This document shows, in pieces, positions 41,893 through 50,180 of a DNA stretch of 64,000 nucleotides. This DNA comes from DASRAJ01 sp035638255. GTDB taxonomy: Bacteria; Bacteroidota; Bacteroidia; Chitinophagales; UBA10324. A model generated the notes under the pieces. The model made no database searches and had not been told where the DNA came from. It saw nothing but the letters and a program-made list of their open reading frames with translations. A program made the position numbers and the translations under genes. Within the stretch, counting starts at the first letter, position 1, and the number at the start of each line of letters is the position of its first letter. Location of the stretch: positions 23,918-87,917 of the forward strand of contig DASRAJ010000160.1 in NCBI GenBank assembly GCA_035638255.1. Direction: 5' to 3'.

Positions 41893-42168
41893 GTTGATTT
41901 AAGTTTTGAGTGAAAAAATGTTTTGACTATTGACGCTTGAAAATAATCAATCAGGACAAAGGCAAAAGAATTCATCCCGCACTTCTTTCATTTCCTCCCA
42001 AAACGTGCACTTTCCAGATGTGTAAGTGTCGAATGCTAAAAAAAATTTCTTCCCATTGAAAATTTTTGCGGAGTTGCTGAGAGCGGCAGGATTTCTGTGA
42101 TATATAATTGACCACCCCTCTATTAAAGTCCACCAAGGTTTTTCCTAATCATTTCAAAATTCTTTCCT
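41893..42168. other. 275-bp divergent intergenic region
   Basis: No gene. Promoters for the YCII gene (minus) and the propeller gene (plus) should both be here. TATATAATTG at about 42101-42110 is a candidate -7 element for the plus-strand gene. No clear hairpin is seen. Confidence 0.35.
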
Positions 42169-45100
42169 ATGAAAAAAATTCTTCCCACAAGACGAATCTT
42201 CAATTCAGTCAGCTTATCATTCATCTCTCAATTCCTTGTGATCAATTTTTCATTCTTAATTGTCGCAGCACAAGTTCCCTCCACATGGAATTCAGTTGGC
42301 ATCGGTGGTGGTGGTGCTCTCTTCAATCCAAGCATCAACCCCGGGAACACAAGTGAATTCTATGTTGCTTGTGACATGAGCGCCTATTACCATTCCACTG
42401 ATTTCGGCCTGAGTTATTCCATCACAGATTTCCACGCTATACAAAGCGGCGCAAATGGCGTGATTCGTTTTACAAATAATTCTTCCATACTCTATGCGAT
42501 TGATGATTCCGGTGACTATGCATTGCCGGTGAAGAGTACTGATGGCGGCGCTACGTGGAGTCTTCTCCCGGGAAATCCCGATCCGTCAGAATGGACATAC
42601 TACCTGTACGCAAACTATGATAATTCAAGCCAGATGATCATGAGCTACTACAACCAGCTATACATCACGAACAATGGCGGCACTTCATTCACGCTCATTC
42701 ACACAGCAAATAACAGCGGCAGCGGCATAGTAATCGGCGGAGTTTTTTTTGATGGAAGTAATATTTACATCGGTACCAATGATGGACTGTTCGTCTCTGC
42801 AAACAGCGGCACTTCATTCACACTCGATAATTCAACAGGACTTCCAACAGGAAAAGGGATCTACTCTTTTGCCGGTGCGAAAAGCGGAACAACAACAAGA
42901 TTTTTTGTGCTGCTCGGTACGAGTGGAAGCATTTACGCAGGCATGCCCGGTTATGATTACTATCAACTGGTGAAGGGAGTTTACTCGATGGATTATGGCA
43001 GCGGCAACTGGGTCCAGAAACAAACCGGCATCAGTCTCAGTGTAGATTTTCTTATGGAAGTTGGAATGGCGGAGAACGACATCAACACATGTTATCTCGC
43101 AGGAAGCAATACCACTGGTTATCCGAATGTGATGAAGACGACAAATGCAGGAAGCAACTGGTCGCACGTATTTAATGCACAGGGAAACATGAGCATCAGC
43201 ACAGGATGGCAAGGCACCGGCGGTGATCGCGATTGGGGTTATGGTGAAGTGTTCTTTGGTTTTGCTGTGGCAAGAAATGATGCAACAAAAATTCTCTGCA
43301 CCGATTTTGGATTCGTCCACAAATCTTCTGATGGAGGAGCAACATGGCAGCAGGCTTATTTGAATGCAGCCGATCAGAATGCGCCGAACGTAAATATTGT
43401 GAAGGGAAGAAATTATCACGGCATCGGTTTGGAAAATACCACGTGCTGGCAAGTTTTCTGGGTTGATCAGAATAATTTGATCGCGGGATTCTCTGACATA
43501 TATGGTGTTCGCAGCAATGATGCCGGCTCATCGTGGAATATGAATTACACAGGTCTCAACCAGAACTCAACGTACCGCATTGTAAAAAATCCTTCGAATG
43601 GGTATTTGTATGCAGCCCTCTCGACCATACACGACATGTACCAGAGCACCCGCTTGCAGGACGCTCAACTCGATGTTTCTTCTTCAGGAAAAATTGTGTA
43701 CTCGACAGACAATGGATTGACGTGGTTGCTGCTCCATGATTTTTCTCATCCTGTTTTCTGGATTGCCCTTGATCCGAATAATTCAAACACGATTTATGCA
43801 AGCGTGATCAACCATGGTAGTAATCTCGGAGGGATTTACAAGTGCATCAATCTTCAAAACAACAGTACTTCCACGTGGACGCAACTTGCTGCTCCTCCGC
43901 GAACAGAAGGGCATCCCGCCACGGTGATTTGTTTGAATGATGGGAAAGTTCTGTGCACCTATTCAGGAAGAAGAGATGCGGCCGGAAATTTCACCGCAAG
44001 CAGTGGTGTGTTTCTCTATAACGGTTCAACATGGAGTGACTTAAGCGTGAACAACAACATGTACTACTGGTGCAAGGACATTGTAGTTGATCCCAATGAT
44101 GCAACACAAAACACGTGGTATGTTGGTGTGTTCAAAGGATGGGGAAGCACTACGGTAAACAATGCCGGCGGCGGATTGTGGAAGACAACAGATCGTGGCA
44201 TAAACTGGACGCGAATCACTTCACTGGATCGAGTAACATCGTGCACATTCGACCCCAACGATGCAAACAGGATTTACATGACTACTGAAACAAAGGGACT
44301 ATGGACATGTGCCAATGTCAATGATGTAACGCCGGTATTTTCACAAGTCACTTCATTTCCATTCCGGCAGCCTGAAAGAGTTTACTTCAATCCTTACAAT
44401 GCGAATGAAATTTGGGTGACTACTTTCGGAAATGGAATGAGAGTAGGAACTATCACGGGTTGCACTTTGCCCACAGTATCCATCTCAGCAGGAGGAGCAA
44501 CTACGGTTTGCAAACCTGATGTGGTCACACTCAATTCTACAACTACCGGCAGCGTAACTTCCTATCAATGGAAAAAAGGAGGAACGAATCAAAGTGGTGC
44601 AACTAATTCATCTTACACTGCTACCAAAACAGGAACATATTCCGTAACTGTTACCAATGCTTGCGGCACTGCAACATCAAATTCAATTTCGGTCACTGTG
44701 AATGCAAAACCTGCAGCAACAATTTCACCAGGCGGAACCGTGAATATGTGTGCAGGGCAAACAACTACTCTCACTGCCAATTCAGGAAACAACCTGAGCT
44801 ATCAATGGAAAAAAGGGTCAGCAAATATTTCCGGTGCCACCAATCTAACGTATGGAGCCACTGCAGCAGGCAAATACAAAGTGACGGAGACGAATACTGC
44901 TACAGGATGCACAAAAACTTCTGCGGCTACCACAGTAAACATCACCTGCAAAGAGGAGTTGGCAGTTGGTCCCGCAGTACAGCGGGATCAGTTTTCAATC
45001 TTTCCCAATCCGTCAATTGATGAATTCATAATTCGATTTGGGGATGACAGTGAATTTAATCTTCGCATTACTGATTTGCTCGGAAGAACGGTGAAAGAAT

Positions 45101-45213
45101 TCCAGAACGTAAAAGGAGAGTTGATTTTTGGAAAAGAGTTTCATGAAGGAGTTTATTTCGTCGAAGTGAAAGCTGAAGGCCAAACATTTGTGAGGAAGAT
45201 TGTTAAGGAATAA
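42169..45213 (+). CDS. GH74/sortilin-like beta-propeller protein, T9SS cargo
   Basis: 1014 aa. After a signal peptide (ends LIVAAQ) come BNR/sortilin-like propeller blades over about residues 40-760, with repeated STDGGATWSLLPG, TTNAGSNWSHVF, KSSDGGATWQQAY and TTDRGINWTRIT motifs; the layout resembles GH74 xyloglucanases and VPS10-like propellers. Two Ig-like repeats follow (SYQWKKGGTNQSGATNSSY and SYQWKKGSANISGATNLTY). The C-terminus is a type A sorting domain (IFPNPSIDEFIIRF to VRKIVKE). It may be a surface polysaccharide hydrolase, but catalytic acidic residues were not confirmed. Confidence 0.82.
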   Translation: MKKILPTRRIFNSVSLSFISQFLVINFSFLIVAAQVPSTWNSVGIGGGGALFNPSINPGNTSEFYVACDMSAYYHSTDFGLSYSITDFHAIQSGANGVIRFTNNSSILYAIDDSGDYALPVKSTDGGATWSLLPGNPDPSEWTYYLYANYDNSSQMIMSYYNQLYITNNGGTSFTLIHTANNSGSGIVIGGVFFDGSNIYIGTNDGLFVSANSGTSFTLDNSTGLPTGKGIYSFAGAKSGTTTRFFVLLGTSGSIYAGMPGYDYYQLVKGVYSMDYGSGNWVQKQTGISLSVDFLMEVGMAENDINTCYLAGSNTTGYPNVMKTTNAGSNWSHVFNAQGNMSISTGWQGTGGDRDWGYGEVFFGFAVARNDATKILCTDFGFVHKSSDGGATWQQAYLNAADQNAPNVNIVKGRNYHGIGLENTTCWQVFWVDQNNLIAGFSDIYGVRSNDAGSSWNMNYTGLNQNSTYRIVKNPSNGYLYAALSTIHDMYQSTRLQDAQLDVSSSGKIVYSTDNGLTWLLLHDFSHPVFWIALDPNNSNTIYASVINHGSNLGGIYKCINLQNNSTSTWTQLAAPPRTEGHPATVICLNDGKVLCTYSGRRDAAGNFTASSGVFLYNGSTWSDLSVNNNMYYWCKDIVVDPNDATQNTWYVGVFKGWGSTTVNNAGGGLWKTTDRGINWTRITSLDRVTSCTFDPNDANRIYMTTETKGLWTCANVNDVTPVFSQVTSFPFRQPERVYFNPYNANEIWVTTFGNGMRVGTITGCTLPTVSISAGGATTVCKPDVVTLNSTTTGSVTSYQWKKGGTNQSGATNSSYTATKTGTYSVTVTNACGTATSNSISVTVNAKPAATISPGGTVNMCAGQTTTLTANSGNNLSYQWKKGSANISGATNLTYGATAAGKYKVTETNTATGCTKTSAATTVNITCKEELAVGPAVQRDQFSIFPNPSIDEFIIRFGDDSEFNLRITDLLGRTVKEFQNVKGELIFGKEFHEGVYFVEVKAEGQTFVRKIVKE

Positions 45214-45287
45214 TTTTCGCCCGGGATTTACCTTTTCCAAATTTCAAAACTTTGGAAAAGGTCTGTGGATCTTTTCATCTTCGTTTT

Positions 45288-45650
45288 ATGAAACCATCAC
45301 ACTTTTCTCATGCAGTTCCGTTTCTTCCAGTAAAGGATTTGAAAGAAACCATTCAGTATTACAAGGAACAGCTTGGCTTCTATGAAGAGTGGTTTTGGGA
45401 AGATTCTGATGCCGGAATCCGTCGTGATGATTTGCGGTTGCTGTTCAACAGAAATCCTGAACATTTATCACAGATCAATTCGAGCTCACAGACACTTGAA
45501 ATTTGCTGGTTTGTTACCAACGTGAATGAGATTTATGAAGAGTATAAAGGCAAAGAGATAAAGATCATTAAGGAATTGTGGGACGCGCCGTGGGGCATGC
45601 GAGAATTTTCTATTCTTGAAATCAATGGCTATGTGATAAGAAATTGGTGA
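45288..45650 (+). CDS. VOC (glyoxalase-like) family protein
   Basis: 120 aa from the ATG at 45288. It is a single bleomycin-resistance/glyoxalase fold: HAVPFLPVKDLKETIQYYKEQLGFYEEW, then LEICWFVTNVNEIYEEY, then MREFSILEINGYVIRNW. Metal ligands are not obvious, so it may be a binding protein and not an enzyme. Its stop codon overlaps the GTG of the next gene (GTGA), indicating an operon with the methyltransferase and cupin. Confidence 0.8.
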   Translation: MKPSHFSHAVPFLPVKDLKETIQYYKEQLGFYEEWFWEDSDAGIRRDDLRLLFNRNPEHLSQINSSSQTLEICWFVTNVNEIYEEYKGKEIKIIKELWDAPWGMREFSILEINGYVIRNW

Positions 45651-46324
45651 AGGAATTGAAAAGAAAAAACAATAATTTCTTAAGCGTGGATGTACAGGAA
45701 TACTATCACCGAAGAGCATCGCACTACGATTCACTCTACCATCGTGAAGAGCGGAAAGAAGCCCTCGATGAAGCGGCAAAAATTCTTCAGCAGATTTTCT
45801 CCGGCAAAGAAGTCTTGGAAATCGCCTGTGGTACCGGTTACTGGACGAAGGAAATTTCACTCACCTCGAAATCCATTCATGCAACGGATATCAATGATGC
45901 GATGCTTGCCATTGCATACAAGAGAAACTATCCGAAGAACAACGTCACCTTTGAGCGCGCAGATTTCAATTCACTGAATCCCGGCCATCGTTTCGAAGCA
46001 CTGTTCGGCGGATTCATTTGGTCACACATTCCAGTTGAAGAATTGGATCCGTTCATTCAGCAGATGCACAACTATGTTCAGCATGACGGAACTGTAGTTT
46101 TTATTGACAATAATTTTGTAGAAGGCAGCAACACACCAATTTCTCATGAAGATAAATCCGGCAATACCTATCAGCTTCGAACTTTACCTGACGGAGAAAC
46201 TTTTTCCATAGTTAAAAATTTTCCGGATGAAAAATTCATTCAGAGAAAATTAGAAGGCAAAGCGAAACCGGTTAACTTCATCAAACTGAAATACTATTGG
46301 ATTCTTAACTACAAAACACTTTGA
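45647..46324 (+). CDS. class I SAM-dependent methyltransferase
   Basis: 225 aa from GTG at 45647, chosen because it overlaps the VOC stop as GTGA; a TTG one codon upstream is the alternative. Motif I is VLEIACGTGYWT, followed by HATDINDAMLAIA and a post-I FERADFNSL. This is a small-molecule or ubiquinone-type methyltransferase fold with no recognised substrate domain. The C-terminus (IKLKYYWILNYKTL) is typical. Its stop overlaps the region just before the cupin start. Confidence 0.82.
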   Translation: MKELKRKNNNFLSVDVQEYYHRRASHYDSLYHREERKEALDEAAKILQQIFSGKEVLEIACGTGYWTKEISLTSKSIHATDINDAMLAIAYKRNYPKNNVTFERADFNSLNPGHRFEALFGGFIWSHIPVEELDPFIQQMHNYVQHDGTVVFIDNNFVEGSNTPISHEDKSGNTYQLRTLPDGETFSIVKNFPDEKFIQRKLEGKAKPVNFIKLKYYWILNYKTL

Positions 46325-46329
46325 TCACT

Positions 46330-46689
46330 ATGGAAAAAGTAAACCTCAATGAAAAATTTTCGCTCTTCAAAGAACAATGGGATCCGCGCATTGCGGGTGA
46401 ATTAAATGGTCAGATGGTGAAGCTTGTGAAGTTTAAAGGACCCTTCACGTGGCACAAGCATGACCAAGAAGATGAAATGTTTTTAGTGGTAAAAGGAAGC
46501 TTCAACATGGAGCTTCGGGACAAAACCATCACGCTGAATGAAGGCGAATTTCTCATAGTGCCGCGTGGAGTAGAGCATCGCCCGAATGCAGAACATGAAG
46601 CGCAGGTGCTCTTGTTTGAGCCTGCATCAACTTTGAATACCGGCGATCAGCGTAATGAATTTACTAAGGCAACGCTTAAAAACATTTGA
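46330..46689 (+). CDS. cupin domain protein
   Basis: 119 aa from the ATG at 46330. It is a single cupin: GPFTWHKHDQEDEMFLVVKG (motif 1 with two His and a Glu) and GEFLIVPRGVEHRP (motif 2 with a His). These ligands can bind a metal. It is the last gene of the VOC-methyltransferase-cupin operon, beginning 5 bp after the methyltransferase stop. It may be a small isomerase, dioxygenase or a sensor. Confidence 0.82.
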   Translation: MEKVNLNEKFSLFKEQWDPRIAGELNGQMVKLVKFKGPFTWHKHDQEDEMFLVVKGSFNMELRDKTITLNEGEFLIVPRGVEHRPNAEHEAQVLLFEPASTLNTGDQRNEFTKATLKNI

Positions 46690-46832
46690 GTGAATCGGAT
46701 CTCTTCTTTATAAATCAGCTACGGGAAATATCTTCTTACATTTTCTTGAAGTTATTGAGGACGAAACTGTCTTCACACCTTATACCTTCTATTCACAAAA
46801 AAGAAGTTTAAATCTCCCCAACATCAAATTAA

Positions 46833-47957
46833 TTGCAAGTTGATCAGACGCATCTATCTTTGAAACTTTCAGAAAATTTTAAGTTGAGCTTACAGAACAT
46901 CACACAATCAATTTATACGTGGTTGAATGCCAATTTCAATTCAACGATCGCATTGCTCATTGAGTTTGTGATGGTGGGAATCTGCGTGATCGGTTTATTC
47001 GCAGTTCTCGGTTTGGTTTTGATCTTCATGGAGAGAAAAGTTTCAGCATACATGCAAGTGCGGTTAGGTCCTAATCGAGTGGGACCACAGGGAATATTTC
47101 AAACTCTTGCCGATACTCTGAAGCTCGTGGCAAAAGAGGGACTTACTCCCGACGGAGCTGATAAATTTCTTTTTAACCTCGCACCGTTTGTAGTGATGAT
47201 CACGGCGATGCTGATTCTTGCGCCGATTGCATTCGCAAAAGGATTCCAGATGTGGGACCTGAACATCGGTGTGCTGTATGTTTCTGCAGTCTCTTCTATT
47301 TCCGTGATTGGAATTTTGATGGCCGGCTGGGCAAGCAACAATAAATACTCTTTGCTGGGCGCGATGCGAAGTGGCGCACAGATTGTGAGTTATGAACTGA
47401 GTGCAGGAATGGCTGTGCTCTCGATTGTGATTCTATCAGGAAGCCTGAGCATCGGTGACATCATTGCATCACAACAAAATGGCTGGTGGATCTTCAAAGG
47501 GCATATTCCGGCGATCATTTCATTCGTCATCTTTATCATTGCCGTGACTGCAGAAACCAATCGCGCGCCGTTTGATTTGGCAGAAGCGGAATCAGAACTC
47601 ACAGCAGGATTTCATACGGAATATTCAGGGATGAAATTCGCATTGTTCTTTCTGGCAGAATACGTGAACATTTTTATTGTGTGTGCGATTGGCGCAACTT
47701 TGTTCTTCGGAGGATGGATGCCCTTTCACATCGGCACCTGGCAAGCATTCAATCATATCATGGATTACATTCCGTCTTCCTTATGGTTCTTCGGAAAAAC
47801 ATTTTTTCTGATTTTTCTGATCATGTGGTTTCGCTGGACGTTCCCCCGATTGCGCATTGATCAGTTGTTGAATTTGGAATGGAAATATTTGTTGCCGATC
47901 AGTATGTTTAATTTGTTGCTGATGACATTCGTGGCGATAATGGGGTGGTACTTTTAA
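46833..47957 (+). CDS. nuoH: NADH-quinone oxidoreductase subunit H
   Basis: 374 aa. Complex I subunit H sits at the junction of the membrane and peripheral arms and lines the quinone site. The family hallmarks are present: LIFMERKVSAYMQVRLGPNRVGP, GILQ-like FQTLADTLKLVAKE, ETNRAPFDLAEAESELTAGFHTEYSG, and eight or so membrane segments. The only start is TTG at 46833; the first ATG is inside membrane segment 1. It opens a cluster nuoH-ORF6N-nuoI-J-K-L-M-N. The genes nuoA-G are not upstream, where an unrelated cupin gene lies 143 bp away. Confidence 0.93.
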   Translation: MQVDQTHLSLKLSENFKLSLQNITQSIYTWLNANFNSTIALLIEFVMVGICVIGLFAVLGLVLIFMERKVSAYMQVRLGPNRVGPQGIFQTLADTLKLVAKEGLTPDGADKFLFNLAPFVVMITAMLILAPIAFAKGFQMWDLNIGVLYVSAVSSISVIGILMAGWASNNKYSLLGAMRSGAQIVSYELSAGMAVLSIVILSGSLSIGDIIASQQNGWWIFKGHIPAIISFVIFIIAVTAETNRAPFDLAEAESELTAGFHTEYSGMKFALFFLAEYVNIFIVCAIGATLFFGGWMPFHIGTWQAFNHIMDYIPSSLWFFGKTFFLIFLIMWFRWTFPRLRIDQLLNLEWKYLLPISMFNLLLMTFVAIMGWYF

Positions 47958-47969
47958 AATGAGATCCGT

Positions 47970-48003
47970 AAATTTTGATCCGCCAATTTGGTGGATCAAA
48001 TTT
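47970..48003. promoter_or_regulatory. palindrome 1 upstream of ORF6N gene
   Basis: AAATTTTGATCC and GGATCAAATTT flank a central CGCCAATTTGGT. The whole is a near-perfect palindrome centred on the core shared with palindromes 2 and 3. It lies 12 bp after the nuoH stop. Confidence 0.6.
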
Positions 48004-48022
48004 GAAACTAAAGCTTTGAATC

Positions 48023-48049
48023 TTTAAGGAGCCAAATTGGCACCTTAAA
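48023..48049. promoter_or_regulatory. palindrome 2 upstream of ORF6N gene
   Basis: TTTAAGG-A-GCCAA-A-TTGGC-A-CCTTAAA, 27 bp, perfect apart from the A-A position. It has the same size and spacing as palindrome 3. It ends 17 bp before the ORF6N start codon, where an operator would be expected. Confidence 0.65.
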
Positions 48050-48066
48050 CGGAAACAGTACTCTAC

Positions 48067-48636
48067 ATGAAAAAAAGTAAAATGAGCGTGGGTCTTCAAA
48101 TCACCGATGAAAAAATATCGAGTAAAATTTATTTGCTGAGAGGAAAGCGTGTGATGATGGATTTTGATCTGGCAGAATTGTATGGAGTAGAGACCGGGCA
48201 TTTGAAGAGGCAAGTGCGGAGAAACATGAGCCGCTTTCCCGAAGATTTCATGTTTGAAATTACGCGTGAAGAATACGATTCTTTAAGACGCCAATTTGGC
48301 ATCTTAAAGAGAGGCGAGCATTCGAAGTATCTTCCTTTTGCATTCACCGAGCAAGGTGTAGCAATGCTTTCAACCGTTCTTAATAGCGAAGCAGCAATAC
48401 AAGTGAGCATTCAAATCATTCGGGTGTTCACACGTATGCGGGAATTTCTTTCCGAAAACAAAGACGTTTTTCTTAAGCTCGCGAACTATGAAAAGAAATT
48501 TTTGAAACACGATAAAAAGTTGAGCAAGCACGAAAAAGAAATTCAGATCATCTTTGATGCATTGAAACGACTGTTAAATCCACCTATTCCGCCGAGAAAA
48601 AGAATTGGATATAGAATGACCAAGGACCCTGATTGA
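48067..48636 (+). CDS. ORF6N domain DNA-binding protein
   Basis: 189 aa. The ORF6N domain (PF10543, KilA-N relative) covers residues 15-100: IYLLRGKRVMMDFDLAELYGVET, VRRNMSRFPEDFMFEIT, LPFAFTEQGVAMLSTVL. A C-terminal region of charged heptads (FLKLANYEKKFLKHDKKLSKHEKE) probably mediates oligomerisation. The family comes from phage/mobile-element contexts and is thought to bind DNA. Here it lies between nuoH and nuoI on the same strand, ending 3 bp before nuoI, which is unusual. Three palindromes with a common core lie upstream of and inside this gene. Confidence 0.85.
   Translation: MKKSKMSVGLQITDEKISSKIYLLRGKRVMMDFDLAELYGVETGHLKRQVRRNMSRFPEDFMFEITREEYDSLRRQFGILKRGEHSKYLPFAFTEQGVAMLSTVLNSEAAIQVSIQIIRVFTRMREFLSENKDVFLKLANYEKKFLKHDKKLSKHEKEIQIIFDALKRLLNPPIPPRKRIGYRMTKDPD
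48282..48308. promoter_or_regulatory. palindrome 3 inside ORF6N gene
   Basis: TTTAAGA-C-GCCAA-T-TTGGC-A-TCTTAAA, 27 bp, with the same layout as palindrome 2. It is read in frame as SLRRQFGILK, part of the conserved ORF6N domain. Confidence 0.65.
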
Positions 48637-48639
48637 AAA

Positions 48640-49113
48640 ATGTTCTTAACTAATTACATAAAAGAAGTTTTTACCTCGGTGAGATCACTGCTGAAAGGCA
48701 TGCGCATGACCGGCTATTACTTCACACATCCGCGAAAAGAAATCATCACCCAACAATATCCTGAAGCCATACCTCAGTTGCCTGAGAGATTCAAAGGCGA
48801 AGTGGTATTGATTCACGATGAAAACAATGAACATGCATGTACAGGATGTACTGCGTGCGAGCTTGCTTGTCCGAACGCAACTATCAAGATCATCACAAAA
48901 TTTGACGTGGGTGCAGATGGCAAAAAGAAAAAAGCGCTCGACACATTTGTGTATCACCTTGAACTGTGCACGATGTGCAACCTGTGCATCATCGCTTGCC
49001 CGACTGATGCCATCAAAATGGCACAAACATTCGAGCACAGTGTTTTTGATAGAAATCAATTGGTAAAGAAACTGAATAATCCCGGATCAAAAATCAGGGC
49101 AGGAATAGAATGA
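48640..49113 (+). CDS. nuoI: NADH-quinone oxidoreductase subunit I
   Basis: 157 aa. Two 4Fe-4S ferredoxin motifs are complete: Cys 67, 70, 73, 77 (CTGCTACELACP) and Cys 110, 113, 116, 120 (CTMCNLCIIACP). This subunit passes electrons along the iron-sulphur chain (clusters N6a/N6b) towards quinone. The N-terminal GMRMTGYYFTHPRKEIITQQYP is typical of NuoI. The ATG is 3 bp after the ORF6N stop, so its translation may depend on that gene. An intergenic repeat block follows. Confidence 0.93.
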   Translation: MFLTNYIKEVFTSVRSLLKGMRMTGYYFTHPRKEIITQQYPEAIPQLPERFKGEVVLIHDENNEHACTGCTACELACPNATIKIITKFDVGADGKKKKALDTFVYHLELCTMCNLCIIACPTDAIKMAQTFEHSVFDRNQLVKKLNNPGSKIRAGIE

Positions 49114-49245
49114 TTTCCCGATCGAATCGGGACAGGTCGGATTTCGGATTTACGATTTCGGATTTACGAGAAGTCAAAAATTCAAAAATTAAGTCCGACA
49201 TCCCAAACCCGTTCACAGAGTCTGTGGAACATCCGAAATAACTTA
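49114..49245. repeat. hairpin and 14-bp tandem repeat between nuoI and nuoJ
   Basis: TCCCGAT and ATCGGGA form a hairpin (about 49116-49132) followed by CAGGTCGG. Two exact 14-bp units atttcggatttacg follow at 49141-49154 and 49155-49168. The ATCGGGACAGG part recurs after the first M43 gene. The region separates two nuo genes that usually lie close together. Confidence 0.65.
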
Positions 49246-49764
49246 ATGAACGCAAACACCATCATCTTTTATTTGCTATCTGCCTTCCTCCTCGTAACGG
49301 GGTTGTTCGCAGTCACGGCAAGAAAAATTTTCCGCTCGGCAATCTGGTTGCTCTTCTCTTTGATTGGTGTTGCAGGTTTGTATTTCTGGATGGATGTACA
49401 GTTCATTGCGGCTGTTCAAATCATCGTCTACGTTGGAGGCATTGTCGTGCTCATCATCTTCTCCATCTTCCTCACACAAAAAGCGGGAGATGAAATGCCA
49501 CAACCGCTTCGGACCCGGACCATCTTTTCAATTCTCTCCGTAGTACTTGGTTTTGCATTGGCGTACTCACTCATTTACCGGTACAACTTTACAGCAAGAT
49601 CAACAGATGCATTGCAGGTAAATGTTGCAGACATAGGCGCACAAATGCTGAGCACTACTGAGCATGGGTATGTACTGCCATTTGAAGTCGTAAGTATGTT
49701 GTTGCTCGCTGCGATGATTGGATGCATTGTAATCGCAATCAAAAATAAACCTACTGATAAATGA
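49246..49764 (+). CDS. nuoJ: NADH-quinone oxidoreductase subunit J
   Basis: 172 aa with five predicted membrane segments. The family features are the start ...FYLLSAFLLVTGLFAV, GVAGLYFWMDVQFIAAVQIIVYVGGIVVL and a conserved Gly/Tyr-rich third helix that lines the proton channel. It is a membrane-arm subunit between NuoH/A and NuoK. Its stop overlaps the nuoK ATG by 4 bp (ATGA), showing translational coupling. Confidence 0.92.
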   Translation: MNANTIIFYLLSAFLLVTGLFAVTARKIFRSAIWLLFSLIGVAGLYFWMDVQFIAAVQIIVYVGGIVVLIIFSIFLTQKAGDEMPQPLRTRTIFSILSVVLGFALAYSLIYRYNFTARSTDALQVNVADIGAQMLSTTEHGYVLPFEVVSMLLLAAMIGCIVIAIKNKPTDK

Positions 49765-50075
49765 GCGACGTTCCATTGACACACATTTTGTTCGTGAGCA
49801 CAGGGCTGTTCTTCATCGGCATGTATGGGTTCTTCACGCGAAGAAACATGATCACCATGCTGATGGCAATTGAATTAATTCTGAACAGCGTGAACATCAA
49901 CTTCATTGCATTCAACAAATACCTGTACCCGGATAAACTTGACGGAATTTTCTTTACCATTTTCATCATCACTATTGCCGCCGCAGAAGCAGCAGTGGCA
50001 ATTGCAATCATAATTAACTTGTACAGGAGTCATCACTCCATTGACGTGGAAGATGCGACGGAAATGAAATTCTAA
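49761..50075 (+). CDS. nuoK: NADH-quinone oxidoreductase subunit K
   Basis: 104 aa with three membrane segments. It has FFIGMYGFFTRRNMITMLMAIELILNSVNINF with the conserved Glu in the second helix, then FTIFIITIAAAEAAVAIAI with the second functional Glu in helix three. These Glu residues take part in proton translocation. It is coupled to nuoJ by ATGA and is followed after 105 bp by nuoL, with a repeat-like spacer. Confidence 0.93.
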   Translation: MSDVPLTHILFVSTGLFFIGMYGFFTRRNMITMLMAIELILNSVNINFIAFNKYLYPDKLDGIFFTIFIITIAAAEAAVAIAIIINLYRSHHSIDVEDATEMKF

Positions 50076-50104
50076 CGAGCTTGAAAAGCTTGAAGGGCTT
50101 GGGT

Positions 50105-50180
50105 TTAGCAAAAGTCCTGCAGGAACACAATGTTTATAGAAAGAACCAAATAAAAATCAGCATAGTCACGTCGTGACGAA
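50105..50180. repeat. two-hairpin dispersed-type element between nuoK and nuoL
   Basis: GTCCTGCAGGAA (about 50114-50125) and GTCACGTCGTGAC (50166-50178) are two small palindromes separated by a tgtttatagaaa sequence. The pattern hairpin - ATGTTTATAGAAA - hairpin - AAATG recalls a widespread Bacteroidota intergenic repeat; that family link is from memory and only one copy is seen here. It sits right before the nuoL start. Confidence 0.5.

Noticed and set aside
48015..48055. Remnant of a second ORF6N gene upstream of the intact one
   Set aside because: Only the palindromic segment resembles the gene; the flanking bases show no further similarity, so a palindrome or operator explains it better.
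49141..49168. Possible CRISPR or iteron array
   Set aside because: Two 14-bp units only, with no origin or replication gene nearby.
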